Below, one piece after another: positions 9,369 through 23,549 of a stretch of 64,000 nucleotides of DNA (its first letter is position 1; each line of letters opens with the position of its first letter). The translations under genes and the position numbers were made by a program. The notes under the pieces were generated by a model. The model was not told where the DNA came from. It saw only the letters and a program-made list of their open reading frames with translations, and ran no database searches. Origin of the DNA: Calvatia gigantea (Eukaryota; Basidiomycota; Agaricomycetes; Agaricales; Lycoperdaceae); the NCBI GenBank assembly GCA_025093985.1, contig JACAAK010000004.1:3472001-3536000 (forward strand). The letters run 5' to 3'.

Positions 9369-11565
9369 CAGGTTGACCAAGGCAAGAACACTGACATCCG
9401 TATTCCTCCCAACAACAATCCTGTCACCGACGTTCAACTCCAAGGACATAACTTGCAACGTCAACGGCCTCTCTGGGTCTTCAGTCAGCACCGCAACAAT
9501 TGCAGCTGGTACCACCCTCACGTTCGTACCAACATCTCACCACATCGCCTCCTCTAACTCACGAACTTATGAACAGCTTCGAATGGCACCAGCACGACCA
9601 ACGTACAGGTGAAGACCCTCTTGCCGGTGGCCACAAGGGACCCATCCAGGTCTACATTGCCAAGGCTCCCTCTACTGCCGCTTCCTTCGACGGCCAGGGT
9701 GCTGTTTGGACCAAGATTTATTCTTCTGGCCTCCTCAATCCTTCGACTAGCCAATGGGGCCTCAGATGTCGTGAACTCCAACGGCGGTAATTACCACTGA
9801 GCATCTCTGGCTAACATACGAAATCCGACTGACTATGATAACAGGCAAACACTCAGTTAAAATCCCTTCTTCACTGCCTGCTGGCGATTACATTCTCCGT
9901 GCTGAACATGTGAGATATCCCCAGCTACGACCCCATACCGTGCCTTACGAAAAACTAACGCTTTAACCAAAGATTGCTCTCCACGTCGCTTCCTCCTACC
10001 CGGGTGCCCAATTCTACATTGGTTGCGCTCAGGTCAAGATTACCGGTGGAGGTAGTGCCAACCCACCCAAGATTGCCCTCCCTGGCGCTTACAAGGGCTC
10101 CGATCCCGGCATCACTGTGCGTTTTTTTTCTCTCTTCGGTGTAACTGCCCGAATTACTCGGAAGCTCACTGGCTTGAAATTCTTAGGTCAATATCTACAA
10201 CAACATCCAAAGCTATACCGCTCCTGGTGGCTCTGTTTGGACCGGTTGAACGTAACAATATCATGTTTATTTCGAATTGACCGGCTTTGGTTCCCAAATC
10301 TGTATCGTAGTGTATATCACTTTACAGTTTTATAAACATTCAACTACCTCTATGCATGTCGTGAACCCCCACGGAAACGCATAGCTAAACCTTGAAACAG
10401 GTGAACAAGTATATTTTAAGGCAGCCTCCAAAATTCTGGAGTTACCGACACGCGCAGAAAAAAAATCTTTGACCCTCACTATGTTCTTGGTTTGGACTTA
10501 TCACTAACATTCACAGGGGAAGAGTGTATCACCTCGACACCTTCGTGCCTGGAGAGAAAATGACCAGGGACGGAGAACTGGACCGGCCTGTCACCTACAT
10601 TACTTCCAAGCGGGATCGAGCGGGTTGAACATGCGATATACGGGGGGTTGGGGGGTGAGATTGATGCCAGAGGAAACCAGGCCGAAAATGGATGGTATGG
10701 TAGTACCGACTTGATGATGGAATGACGAAGAACGAGCCACACAACCTCGACGCCGGTTGAAACGTTGACACAAAGATCTACGCGCGACGTCTAGGCGCGC
10801 TTTCATCTTGACACTCTGAAGCTCTCGCGCCAACCGGCCTTTGAATTCGAAACGGATTCATCTGGAACCCTCCTCGGTTAGAAGCTTTCATTTCAATCAT
10901 ACCCTTCGCAGTCGACACACCATTTATGACTGAGCTTCGTTACATGGAGCTATAAGACTCGCAAGCTCCCTGCATCTCAGTATTAACTCCGTAGTAAGAT
11001 ACAAGGATGGAACGAATTGAAAACCAAAGAACCAGATAATAAAAACAAGAAAAAAATTGCCTGCTCCATCATGTCCTGCGTGTCGGCCGAGGGGGTATAG
11101 ATACTTAGCTGGCCTAATCTGCGTTCACTGTGTCTTAGCAATAGGTTTGCTTGTTGCGGGATAGATATGCAGAGTTCATCATCACCTTGCTTTCGCTGTG
11201 ATTCGCGGCACCATTGGAACTCACACCGAACACTTCTACTAGACATCTTCACATCATTACTCAGAACTCGATTCATCTATCACGTAGACTCCACCCAGCC
11301 GAGGGGGCGTAGTTACTTAGCCAGCCTAGTCTACGTCCACCGCGTCTTAGCTGTAGGTTTGCTTGTTGCGCACCCTGCGTCACGTGTCAATCTATAAATA
11401 GCCTCCCATGGACCAACCTCTCTTGTTTAAAATCAGCCAGCAAGCTCCGCATCTCAAAGCTTTATCAGTTTCTTTCGCAATATCAGAACATTCCTTATAT
11501 CTCCCTCAACGTACCCACATAATGCTCTGGACCATGCATCGAAACTGGTGGTAGAGCAGGCGCGA
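9369..11565 (+). other. AA9-locus segment captured inside LTR element A
   Basis: This 2.2 kb block is about 99% identical to the host AA9 locus at 21665-23554 joined to 31926-32230, that is, the locus without LTR element B. It starts at the exon 3 acceptor of the AA9 gene and ends about 1.3 kb downstream of its stop. In copy B the corresponding place (about 29167-29182) has about 15 bp of element sequence instead, so the block replaced those bases. Introns are retained, so the copy was made from DNA and not from spliced RNA. No target duplication flanks it; junction overlap is about 1 bp. Confidence 0.88.
9372..10249 (+). pseudogene. Truncated AA9 LPMO copy inside LTR element A
   Basis: Corresponds to exons 3-7 of the intact gene at 21471-22542. 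Exons 1-2, which encode the signal peptide and the N-terminal copper-binding histidine, are missing. An extra T near 9433 (GACGTTCAAC against GACGTCAAC) and an extra G in the run near 9756 break the frame. It cannot make a secreted active enzyme. The segment GGHKGP, with the second copper histidine, is still readable. Confidence 0.88.
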
Positions 11566-12123
11566 ATCAGAACAAGGCTTGTAGCATCATTGCTTCGCTG
11601 GCTCAAGTGACTGCCGCGGTTGATTGATCTACATAACTGCAAAGTGACAGCCTTGGTTACGCTGGCTTAGTACTGCCGCTTTCCTGATCTCACAATAATC
11701 GCACGCTGAATAAGCAAAAATGGTTTTTGTATTTCGCACCTACGCGGAAAAACAGACTTGTTGAACGCTTCGAAAGAATTGCCGTTTACAATTTCTGGAG
11801 GAGCCTTCTTAGGCTTTCCTACTCCTTACTCTTAGACGAAAGTCGCAGCGAGTTAGTCGCAGGAGTTCAAAGTTGAGTTAAAGAACATTTGATAGCTCAA
11901 AGCAATTGTCGTTGCGTCCTTTATGGCCATCATGGCAAACACTAGCATCAATTCCTCTCCGCTACAGGCTTCTTTCCAACTTTCAAAAGCTGGTTAAATT
12001 CCGCATGATTGTTGATGACTCCGACATTTGATGTTCGGCACTGCCGCTCTTTTGTTGAAGATTCCAATGTCTAAGTCTGGTTTCAATACCGCTAGACTAT
12101 TGAAGCGTTAATCTTCCCCCCTT

Positions 12124-12137
12124 CAAGTGAGGAGGAG
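12124..12137 (+). other. Polypurine tract of element A
   Basis: AAGTGAGGAGGAG lies just before the TG of the right LTR and is repeated identically before the right LTR of copy B (about 31352-31364). It is the expected position for the plus-strand primer. Confidence 0.65.
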
Positions 12138-12682
12138 TGTTGAATCTCGCCCCGTACCACTACGTTGGTTCAGTCTATTTATAGCTGAAATGGGGTTCGA
12201 GTATTTCACCTTCAGAGGGTCGATAATAACGGACCATCACGGACTATGTACGCAGTAGTTGTACCGCCCTTTAGGTAGTCGGTTATACCCTCCGCATGGA
12301 ACCTTCTAGTACATGCGTCGTACACAGTATGCTCCAATTATGCTACTGGTAGTTAGACCTCACCCGTATAAGGGTTTAGAGTGCACAGACCAGGGATATT
12401 AGTATATATACCCTTATGTAGCATTGTAGTATGTACGCTCTTATGCGATGCCTTTTGGCATAAGACACTATGTCTTCTTTCCTCTACGCTAGCTTCACTA
12501 AGCATCGCTTCCCCTCTCCTTAAGACTCTCTGAGTACACTGGTATAAGCAGGACTATGTCCGCTACCACGCGCCTCTCCTACTGGACCGTCTCCCGGATG
12601 AATACGACTACCCTCCACCGCTGACGCCTACACACTTAGGTAGTGTGAACTTATATTGGGGTGTCTACTCGTTCTCTCAACA
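12138..12682 (+). repeat. 3' LTR of element A
   Basis: 545 bp partner of 3784-4328. Differences seen by eye: about eight, all C/T or G/A. It is followed by TCAGC. Confidence 0.93.
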
Positions 12683-12687
12683 TCAGC

Positions 12688-15013
12688 AGGCCCAGAGCAA
12701 CAGAGAGATGAAATTAAAGAGCATGTTGACTCTCGCTATGTGTCTCCTGTTGAAGCTGTGTGGCACACTTTTGAATATTCCATGCATGAAGAGTCTCCAA
12801 CAGTTTATAGGCTGCCTATCCACTTGGAGAACCAACACTTGGTATATTTCAATCCAGAGGATAATCATGCTCAGGTCTTGGGCAGACCCAACATTGACAG
12901 GACACCACTTACAGCCTGGTTTGAGGCCAATAGACAACATCCTGAAGCTCACCACATCCTGTACCAGGACTTTCCTAAATCTTGGGTTTATGTGAAGAAG
13001 AACAAAGAGTGGAAGGTCAGGCAAAGAGGCTATGCAATTGGGAGGATGTACTTTGCATCTCCAGCTGCAGGGGAAAGGTTCTACCTTAGGATGCTTTTGA
13101 CTGTGGTCCCAGGTGCTACCTCATTTCAAGATATCAGGACATTTGAGGGCACTGTTTATGACACCTACAAGGCAGCCTGTCTTGCCAGAGGACTGTTGGA
13201 GGATGATAGGGAGTGGGCCCAATGTCTGAATGAAGCTGGAGATATGCAAACAGGGAGTTCACTTCGCCAGTTGTTTGCAGTAATCCTTCAAAACTGCTAT
13301 CCAGCTGCACCTGAAGTTCTCTGGAATGATTTTAGGGCCAAGATTTGTGATGACTTGAGGCATAGGCTAGGAAGGATCCCCCAATACAGAAACAGAGAGT
13401 TCACAGAAGAGCAAATCTATGACTATGGTTTGCATCTGTTGAATAGAATTCTTATGAATTCTGGCAAAACTCTCAGGGATTATCCACCAATGCCACTGTC
13501 TCAGGGACCAGGAGAAGAAGAGAATTGGGAGGATATTGCACAGAACTTCATGCTGGCAGAAGAGCTTGCCTATGATCCAACAGCATTGGCAGGTATGGTT
13601 GAGAGAAATACTCAATCATTCAATGTTGAACAAAGATCAGTCTATAATGCTGCCCTTGATTCAGTCAACAACAACTTGGGCAAGATGATCTTTATTCACA
13701 GTGCAGGTGGAGGTGGTAAAACCTTTGTCTGTAACACTCTTGCTGCTGCTGTCAGGTCAAGAGGTGATGTAGCACTTTGTGTTGCCTCCTCAGGTATTGC
13801 TGCACTACTGCTTGAAGGTGGAAGAACTGCACATTCAAGATTCAAGATACCAATTCCTGCAGATGAAACATCAGTAGCATCTATCAAGCGCAATTCTCAG
13901 ATGCATAGAGTCCTGGAGAAAACCAAAATCATTATCTGGGATGAAGTACCCATGCAACACAGACATAGCATCAAATCTGTTGACAGGAGTCTCAGGGACT
14001 TGCTTCAAGATGACAGATTCTTTGGTGGAATTACAGTTGTATTTGGAGGTGACTTTCGCCAAACACTTCCTGTAGTTCCAAGAGGGTCAAGACAGGAAAT
14101 TATTGCAGCATCTCTGTGCAGGAGTGAGCTCTGGAGAGCCACAGAAGTCCACTACTTGGTGCAAAACATGAGATTGGATAGGACACCAGAAAGTGATCGT
14201 CATGCTGCATGGTTACTGGAAATTGGGGCAGGAACAAACTTGAATGCTGAAGAAACAGTTGAAATCCCTCCAGAAATGCACTGTGCAGATATGGATGGTC
14301 TTATTGGGTCAATTTATCCAGATATTGGACAAGGCAACAAAGGGGATCAATATTTCTTGGACAGGACAATACTTTCTTCCAGGAATGATGAAGTGGATGA
14401 CATCAATGAAACCATTCTTGGGAAGTTTCCAGGGAACCCACATATTCTTATGGGTGCTGATTCTATAGAGCTGGCAGACCAAGTGATGAATGGATATCAG
14501 CCTTATCCACCAGAGTACCTGAACTCTCTTAGGGCAAGTGGGTTGCCTTTGGCCAAGTTGGTGTTGAAGATTGGTTGTCCAGTAATGCTGCTGAGGAACT
14601 TGGACCCATCAAAGGGACTGTGTAATGGAACAAGAATGGTGGTGACAGATATCAAGAGGAGGGTACTGGAGTGTAGGATCATTTCTGGAGACAGGAGATA
14701 TGCAGGAAGTACAGTGCTGATTCCAAGGATCATACTACAGCCATCAGCTGAAACACTGCCAATCCCATTGAAGCACAGACAATTCCCTGTTCGACTTGCA
14801 TTTGCAATGACAATCAACAAGTCTCAAGGGCAGTCAGTAAAACATGTTGGGATTAATCTGCAGACTTCAGTGTTTTCACATGGGCAGTTGTATGTGGGAT
14901 TATCTCGGTGTACATCAGGAGAAAGGATCAAGGTGGTGTTGCCTGAGCAAAATGAACACACAAAGACTATGAATGTAGTATACAAAGAAGTACTTGGTGG
15001 ACTTAGACTGTAA
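12688..15013 (+). CDS. Helitron RepHel protein, 3' part (PIF1-family helicase)
   Basis: C-terminal half of the Helitron transposase and continuation of the frame broken at 3783. The read-through frame from 12656 begins in the LTR, so that start is not genuine. The SF1B/PIF1 helicase motifs are all present: Walker A SAGGGGKTF, motif II IIWDEVPM, motif III GGDFRQTLPVV, and the C-terminal TINKSQGQS and YVGLSRCTS. The frame is open to TAA at 15011-15013, with no frameshift or stop. The helicase unwinds DNA during rolling-circle transposition. Apart from the LTR insertion the gene looks intact, so the Helitron was probably recently active. Confidence 0.9.
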
Positions 15014-15184
15014 AATTGTAGATAAAAAATGGACAGCTATATGTAATGAAAATAAGAAAAATTGAACTGTGATAAATGTTGAATGAAAATAAGTAAAAAT
15101 GTGAAAATAAGGTAATTGTCAGAAAAATAAGAGTAGGAAAAATAAATTAGAATATGAAAGTACTTGAAAGTTGGACAGTACCGC

Positions 15185-15213
15185 CCGTGCCGAAGGCACG
15201 GAATTCGGCCTAG
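15185..15213 (+). other. Helitron 3' terminus: hairpin plus CTAG
   Basis: Stem CCGTGCC / GGCACGG with GAA loop, an 8 nt spacer, then CTAG and a flanking T (15214). This matches the canonical Helitron end (hairpin about 10 nt before CTRR). Confidence 0.93.
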
Positions 15214-15625
15214 TCTGAATCAGTGGAACAAGACTGATCAAACACACCCCTGGTGAATATTTGAATGCCGATCCGGCTTGCATACCAAGGCTCGTTCACG
15301 AATGTATCCTCTGCAAATGGGAAGATATTGGTGAAGCTGGGCGTCAAGGACAGTTCCAAACTTGGTAAGCTTGACACTGGACCTGGCCACATGAATGTTG
15401 GAGCCATGCGCTGGCCGTATTGGGTCTTCGTCCTACGAGAATAACGACTTCGAAAAACCCTCGAATCCCAGTCCATGCGCTACGGGAGCCATGCGAACAC
15501 GATATGCTTTTTTCTGCCTGTGACTGACCGTAACAACAAAAGTGCACGGATGCAGTTATTGACCAGCAACCCTCCGGTGGCGCCAGGGCCAGCGATACAA
15601 ACGACAAGACAGGTAGCGTCAGCAT
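15210..15625 (-). other. Possible gene remnant cut by the Helitron
   Basis: Two overlapping minus-strand frames (15625-15344, starting with a hydrophobic, signal-like MLTLPVLSFVSLALAPPEG, and 15476-15210) may be exons of one small secreted protein. The second frame ends in a TAG formed by the Helitron's own CTAG terminus, so any original gene would have continued beyond the insertion point. I do not recognise the family. Confidence 0.3.
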
Positions 15626-16185
15626 TTTTTACCGTTTCATCAGAGGAGTATCAAGGAGTATTTTGTTTGCCTTGACTCGAGGAATTCCAGTACCCTCGAC
15701 CTGCTTTGAGAGTGGGCGTTTAAGAGGAAGATTCAACATATCGGAAAAGGACTTGCTTTTCCGTTGTATTTTAATATTTTAATAGGAATTATATGAAGTG
15801 TCATGGTTTCTTAGTCCCCGGTCTGGAAGAGTCTGTCTTGAGTGGGCCGTCCGGGCTTAACGGCATTACATCCAGGGCCCTCAACACCGCGGCCATGGCC
15901 TCTTTTGACGCCGTCATAATAAAAATATTCCCCCAATTTAAATCTGATATTTGGAGAGTTACAGAGTACAAGATGCATGACTCAACATCTGTGGCTTTAT
16001 TGAAGTGACAGAAGATGGAGGCCAGGTTCTGAGGGTAAAGGTTCCGTGCTGCACCCAGAAGAAATGCGTGGGACAGGCGTGTGGCGGTACACCCTTGGGC
16101 ATCACATCACTGATGCTCATGCACGCAGGGATGGCGTCTCATTTATTTTGAGTCACGAACAACTTTCTCCCCAACCACCATCATC
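15626..16185. other. Intergenic region upstream of cul1
   Basis: No gene, tRNA or repeat is evident. It presumably contains the cul1 promoter and 5' UTR; a CCAACCACCATCATC context precedes the start codon. Confidence 0.5.
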
Positions 16186-18913
<2,728 letters not shown>

Positions 18914-19179
18914 GTTTTTGTTCTCTCATACGCTTGTTCCTTCGCCTGGTTGCTTCCAAATTATTGCGTCTTCTCTATTGCGTTGCGGCGTAATCCCACT
19001 CTCATAACCTTTTGTTCGCATCTTACCATCTAGCGTACATGAAATTAGCATTTTTTTCCGCACTGTATATACCATAGGCACACGTCGTCGACTAATCCCA
19101 CGTAATCATGTGTAGCATGCGGGTTTCCCAACAAGACCAAGGCGATGGTGTGCTATTACTCGTAGGCGGGAATTTCCTA

Positions 19180-20577
19180 TCATATTGACAATCCGGCTTC
19201 GATTTCGCCGAGGAGCATGGTGGCGTCTTTGCTACCAGTGAGTACTAAGTAGAACGTAAGTTAGAAAAAAGAAAAGAGGTTGAAGGAGACGATGAACTCA
19301 CTGATAGGTTCTCTGGGATGGAAGTCGACCGCTGTGACGGTGCCTTTGTGGCCTGGTAGCTGAAATAGAATGGCCATTCAGAACGGTGTTCATGTAATTT
19401 GCAACCGACGTTTTACCTTGTATAAAATTTTGCCGCTTTCCACCTCCCAGATACACACCATCCTGTCGGCTCCTCCCACAGCGGCGCGACGTCCACCGTC
19501 ATCTTTACTCCAAGCACCGCGTAGGAGTGTGTTTTCGAAACCGGCCGGTGCACCTTGGAGGATTCGATGGATCCTGTTAGGTGATGAAGAAAATGGTCGG
19601 ACGTCATGGACGATAGTCTGTGAGGAAAACGATGGCGAGAGGAGATAGGACCCGTTGGGTGAGAGGGAGAGGGAAGTAGGGGTGTCAGTGTGTCCTGCAA
19701 GAGTGTACACCTGCTCATTTTTTCGTATATCATAAACCTAGAAGCACAGTCAATAAACACGGGAAGAAAAAAACAAAACGGGAAGGAAGGACCAACGTGG
19801 ATCTCATTGTCAATAGCACCGGCATATACATTCGCACCATCCGCACTCCAACATACAGCCGTCACAGGACACCCAACTTCAAATGTTGCCACAGGAATCT
19901 TATTCGCCTCCTCACCACCTTCCCAAATCTTTACCGTACCATCGTCAGAACCAGTGGCGACGAGCTCAATGCCAGACCCGCTAGCCATTGTGCGGTCGAT
20001 GGAATTAATGATTTCTCTATGTGCTCTAATCTTTCTAAGGCGTTGGCCAGTGGTCAAATCGGTTATGCCGAGTGTATGGTCGGCGGAGACGGTATAGAGG
20101 ATTTGGGAGGAAAGAGACCATTGGAGGTCGGTAATGGGCGCTTTGGCGTGACTGGAGAGCAGACCATAGTTCGTGTTTGGTGCGTAGGTGCGCCATAGAG
20201 CTAGAAGACGAATTTAAGATCAGCGCTGTGGCTCTAAAGGAGCTAGAATAGTATAGTACGCACAAACGCTGCGATCAGCTGAGCATGCAGCAACATTTTG
20301 ACCAGAAGGATCAAACCGACAGCTCATAATTTCAGCCTGTATAAATTTTAAATGTCTATTCAGTATATACTTCACGGAAACATACCGAATGTGCCCCCGA
20401 AAGGCTGACAATAGGTGCTTCGAGGTTACTCGTCCGTTGGACAGCGCGGATGAGGCCCTTGCTCCGTTCATCGTTGCCTGATGAGATTGCAATTTGGTTG
20501 CTGGGTGGAGGTGTAGCCTTGGCCCTTTTTATGACTGATCCCCCTGCATTTGGCGGAGATGCACTGCGTTTCGACAT
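19180..20577 (-). CDS. U5 snRNP 40 kDa WD-repeat protein
   Basis: Six exons on the minus strand: 20577-20386, 20336-20264, 20200-19797, 19737-19417, 19359-19302, 19244-19180. After a short basic, Ser/Pro-rich N-terminus (MSKRSASPPNAGG), seven WD-type blades follow: LSGAHSAEIMSCRFDPSG, SHAKAPITDLQWS, AHREIINSI, EVGCPVTAVCWS, GHTDTPTSLSLSPNGSYLLS, an NFEKNLLR-like segment FENTLLRGAWS, and PGHKGTVTAVDFHP, ending MLLGEIEAGLSI. The order and the VHDVRPF motif match SNRNP40/PRP8-binding protein. It docks on PRP8 in the U5 snRNP and acts in pre-mRNA splicing in the nucleus. Length is about 370 aa, typical of the family. One first-blade strand is split over an intron. Its promoter lies between this gene and the AA9 gene. 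Confidence 0.9.
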
Positions 20578-21470
20578 TCTGAAGGCGTTGTTAATCTTCG
20601 GAATGAATTCGCTTGGAACGAGTGTTTTTCGTCACGTGCGAGTGCGTAAACAGGCTCCCACAAACATGCCAAGTCAGAACTTATAATTAGCCAGCGGCCT
20701 CCTCGTCTCAACTTTATTGCGACTTTAAGTACCTTTCCCATCTCCCTCAATTTACTCCATATGAAGACCCTGTTAGTTGACCTGTTCTGCACCTAACCTT
20801 GGTTTTCACGCTCTGGTTGTCATGAGGGTAGGGCTCAAGCAGAACCACTCATTTCGCCCGAGACCTACCTTGCGATCTTCGATAATGGCATCATGATCCT
20901 AGCCCACGGTACTGGCGAATGAGAGTAGGCATAGGCCGCTTGCTTCAAGCTGCTGTGGTAGAATTGTCTTGTATTCATGACCCTGCTCACACTGGCCGAC
21001 CACCGCATGGACTGATGATCCTCGGGCCCCTTCGCGTAATCATACTCCACGCGAAGTCGTAGCATTGACCAAAAGGAGCCGACGATACAAATCTGTTGTC
21101 CCCTCAGACCAACGCTAAGCGTATTCAGCCTAATTTGTTTTCTCTCTCGAAATGGGTGCTCGGGACTAGTTTCTGGACCTCATGACAGCACTCCCCGATC
21201 CGAGGTTAACCAAGATCAATCAGTGTTACAAACAGAGTTCGGAACTTTCAAATAGTACAGCGGTTGCCTGAGCTTTTGGAGGGCCATCTCTAGAATTAGA
21301 CCCCTTCGAAGTGACCACGCCAAGAAATCCGCTGGATTATCGGCAGGAAGAACTCGTTGTGTATCGTCAAAAAAACCTTCTCCAAAACATATTGATCCGG
21401 TCTTTGTATGCCTGGGAGGTGTATATAAACTTTCAACGCTTCTTACTTCACCAGCACCTCCCCTGCCAAA
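20578..21470. promoter_or_regulatory. Divergent intergenic region; AA9 promoter block
   Basis: The part from about 20800 to 21470 is recognisably similar to 32360-33003 and, more weakly, 34700-35218, the regions ahead of the other AA9 copies. Shared pieces include GGTACTGG near 20906/32439 and GGAGCCGAC near 21076/32609. Thus the promoter was duplicated together with each AA9 gene. A TATATAA box lies at 21422-21428, 43 bp ahead of the ATG. Confidence 0.6.
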
Positions 21471-22542
21471 ATGAAATTAGCTCTCGCAATTCTGTCCATA
21501 GTGGCACTCGCCAGTGCTCACCGTGCGTTTCTTTCTCCGATGCTGATTTGCTGAAGGAGTTGACAAACGTTCCCAAGATACCATGCAATACCTCTGGATC
21601 AATAACGTGAATATTCTCTGAAATATGTTATCCCTGATACAGTGTGCTTATCAACGTTTTACCACAGGTTGACCAAGGCAAGAACACTGACATCCGTATT
21701 CCTCCCAACAACAATCCTGTCACCGACGTCAACTCCAAGGACATAACTTGCAACGTCAACGGCCTCTCTGGGTCTTCAGTCAGCACCGCAACAATTGCAG
21801 CTGGTACCACCCTCACGTTCGTACCAACATCTCACCACATCGCCTCCTCTAACTCACGAACTTATGAACAGCTTCGAATGGCACCAGCACGACCAACGTA
21901 CCGGTGAAGACCCTCTTGCCGGTGGCCACAAGGGACCCATCCAGGTCTACATTGCCAAGGCTCCCTCTACTGCCGCTTCCTTCGACGGCCAGGGTGCTGT
22001 TTGGACCAAGATTTATTCTTCTGGCCTCCTCAATCCTTCGACTAGCCAATGGGCCTCAGATGTCGTGAACTCCAACGGCGGTAATTACCACTGAGCATCT
22101 CTGGCTAACATACGAAATCCGACTGACTATGATAACAGGCAAACACTCAGTTAAAATCCCTTCTTCACTGCCTGCTGGCGATTACATTCTCCGTGCTGAA
22201 CATGTGAGATATCCCCAGCTACGACCCCATACCGTGCCTTACGAAAAACTAACGCTTTAACCAAAGATTGCTCTCCACGTCGCTTCCTCCTACCCGGGTG
22301 CCCAATTCTACATTGGTTGCGCTCAGGTCAAGATTACCGGTGGAGGTAGTGCCAACCCACCCAAGATTGCCCTCCCTGGCGCTTACAAGGGCTCCGATCC
22401 CGGCATCACTGTGCGTTTTTTTCTCTCTTCGGTGTAACTGCCCGAATTACCCGGAAGCTCACTGGCTTGAAATTCTTAGGTCAATATCTACAACAACATC
22501 CAAAGCTATACCGCTCCTGGTGGCTCTGTTTGGACCGGTTGA
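21471..22542 (+). CDS. AA9 lytic polysaccharide monooxygenase
   Basis: Seven exons: 21471-21522, 21578-21606, 21668-21816, 21872-22080, 22139-22203, 22267-22410, 22480-22542, giving 236 aa. The signal peptide [16 protein letters not shown] is followed by His17, the N-terminal copper ligand after cleavage, in [11 protein letters not shown]. The second ligand lies in GGHKGP, and the buried Gln/Tyr pair in [11 protein letters not shown]. The C-terminus PGGSVWTG is typical of single-domain AA9; there is no CBM1. The secreted enzyme oxidatively cleaves cellulose or related glucans using copper and a reductant or peroxide. Exon 3 uses a GTTCGT donor, as does the paralogue at 35219. A TATA box is at 21422. 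Exons 3-7 plus downstream DNA were copied into LTR element A. LTR element B inserted about 1 kb downstream of the stop. Confidence 0.93.
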
Positions 22543-23549
22543 ACGTAACAATATCATGTTTATTTCGAATTGACCGGCTTTGGTTCCCAAATCTGTATCG
22601 TAGTGTATATCACTTTTACAGTTTTATAAACATTCAACTACCTCTATGCATGTCGTGAACCCCCCACGGAAACGCATAGCTAAACCTTGAAACAGGTGAA
22701 CAAGTATATTTTAAGGCAGCCTCCAAAATTCTCGAGTTACCGACACGCGCAAAAAAAAAATCTTTGACCCTCACTATGTTCTTGGTTTGGACTTATCACT
22801 AACATTCACAGGGGAAGAGTGTATCACCTCGACACCTTCGTGCCTGGAGAGAAAATGACCAGGGACGGAGAACTGGACCGGCCTGTCACCTACATTACTT
22901 CCAAGCGGGATCGACGGGTTGAACATGCGATATACGGGGGGTTGGGGGGTGAGATTGATGCCAGAGGAAACCAGGCCGAAAATGGATGGTATGGTAGTAC
23001 CGACTTGATGATGGAATGACGAAGAACGAGCCGCACAACCTCGACGCCGGTTGAAACGTTGACACAAAGATCTACGCGCGACGTCTAGGCGCGCTTTCAT
23101 CTTGACACTCTGAAGCTCTCGCGCCAACCGGCCTTTGAATTCGAAACGGATTTATCTGGAACCCTCCTCGGTTAGAAGCTTTCATTTCAATCATACCCTT
23201 CGCAGTCGACACACCATTTATGACTGAGCTTCGTTACATGGAGTTATAAGACTCGCAAGCTCCCTGCATCTCAGTATTAACTCCGTAGTAAGATACAAGG
23301 ATGGAACCAATTGAAAACCAAAGAACCAGATAATAAAAACAAGAAAAAAATTGCCTGCTCCATCATGTCCTGCGTGTCGGCCGAGGGGGCATAGATACTT
23401 AGCTGGCCTAATCTGCGTTCACTGTGTCTTAGCAATAGGTTTGCTTGTTGCGGGATAGATATGCAGAGTTCATCATCACCTTGCTTTCGCTGTGATTCGC
23501 GGCACCATTGGAACTCACACCGAACACTTCTACTAGACATCTTCACATC
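22543..23549. other. AA9 3' flank
   Basis: Duplicate of 10250-11251 inside element A (about 99% identical). A plus-strand frame at 22819-23019 follows a CACAG acceptor-like site and is kept in both copies except for a frame-breaking GAGC/GAC difference near 10617. I do not recognise it and cannot call it a gene. Confidence 0.5.

Larger units (their letters stand above)
3784..12682 (+). mobile_element. LTR element copy A, non-autonomous, carrying captured AA9 DNA
   Basis: Two 545 bp direct repeats that start TGTTGA and end CAACA bound this 8.9 kb element, with a TCAGC target duplication. After the left LTR comes a GGTTATGGGCCC tract, which resembles the complement of the initiator tRNA-Met anticodon arm (half-tRNA priming as in Copia-type elements; inference). 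A purine tract precedes the right LTR. I find no gag, protease, reverse transcriptase or integrase motif in the internal region, and no frame above about 190 codons. Copy B (23555-31920) has the same colinear non-coding internal region, so the lack of genes is a family trait. The internal part contains a 2.2 kb foreign segment (9369-11565) from the AA9 locus. The two LTRs differ at about eight sites, all transitions. Confidence 0.9.
1941..15213 (+). mobile_element. Autonomous-type Helitron, interrupted by an LTR element
   Basis: The right end is a textbook Helitron terminus: a 7 bp-stem hairpin (15185-15201, CCGTGCC-GAA-GGCACGG), then CTAG at 15210-15213, directly followed by T. Helitrons insert between A and T and make no target duplication. 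The left end should start with TC after an A; TC at 1941, 1944 or 1947 is possible (CATCATC...GATGATG lies here) but I cannot fix it. Between about 1985 and 2540 the DNA is AT-rich and non-coding. The element carries one RepHel gene (2485-15013), split by LTR element A at 3784-12682. About 200 bp of AT-rich non-coding DNA separates the stop codon from the terminal hairpin. Confidence 0.85.

Noticed and set aside
9313..9800. Plus-strand frames of 60-99 codons over the captured AA9 fragment
   Set aside because: They mix exon and intron sequence of the AA9 copy; real exons are defined by comparison with 21471-22542 and are frameshifted here.
12656..12700. Start of the long Helitron helicase frame at 12656 inside the LTR
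   Set aside because: The first residues (GCLLVLST) are encoded by the LTR. The true continuation joins at 12688 to the frame ending at 3783.
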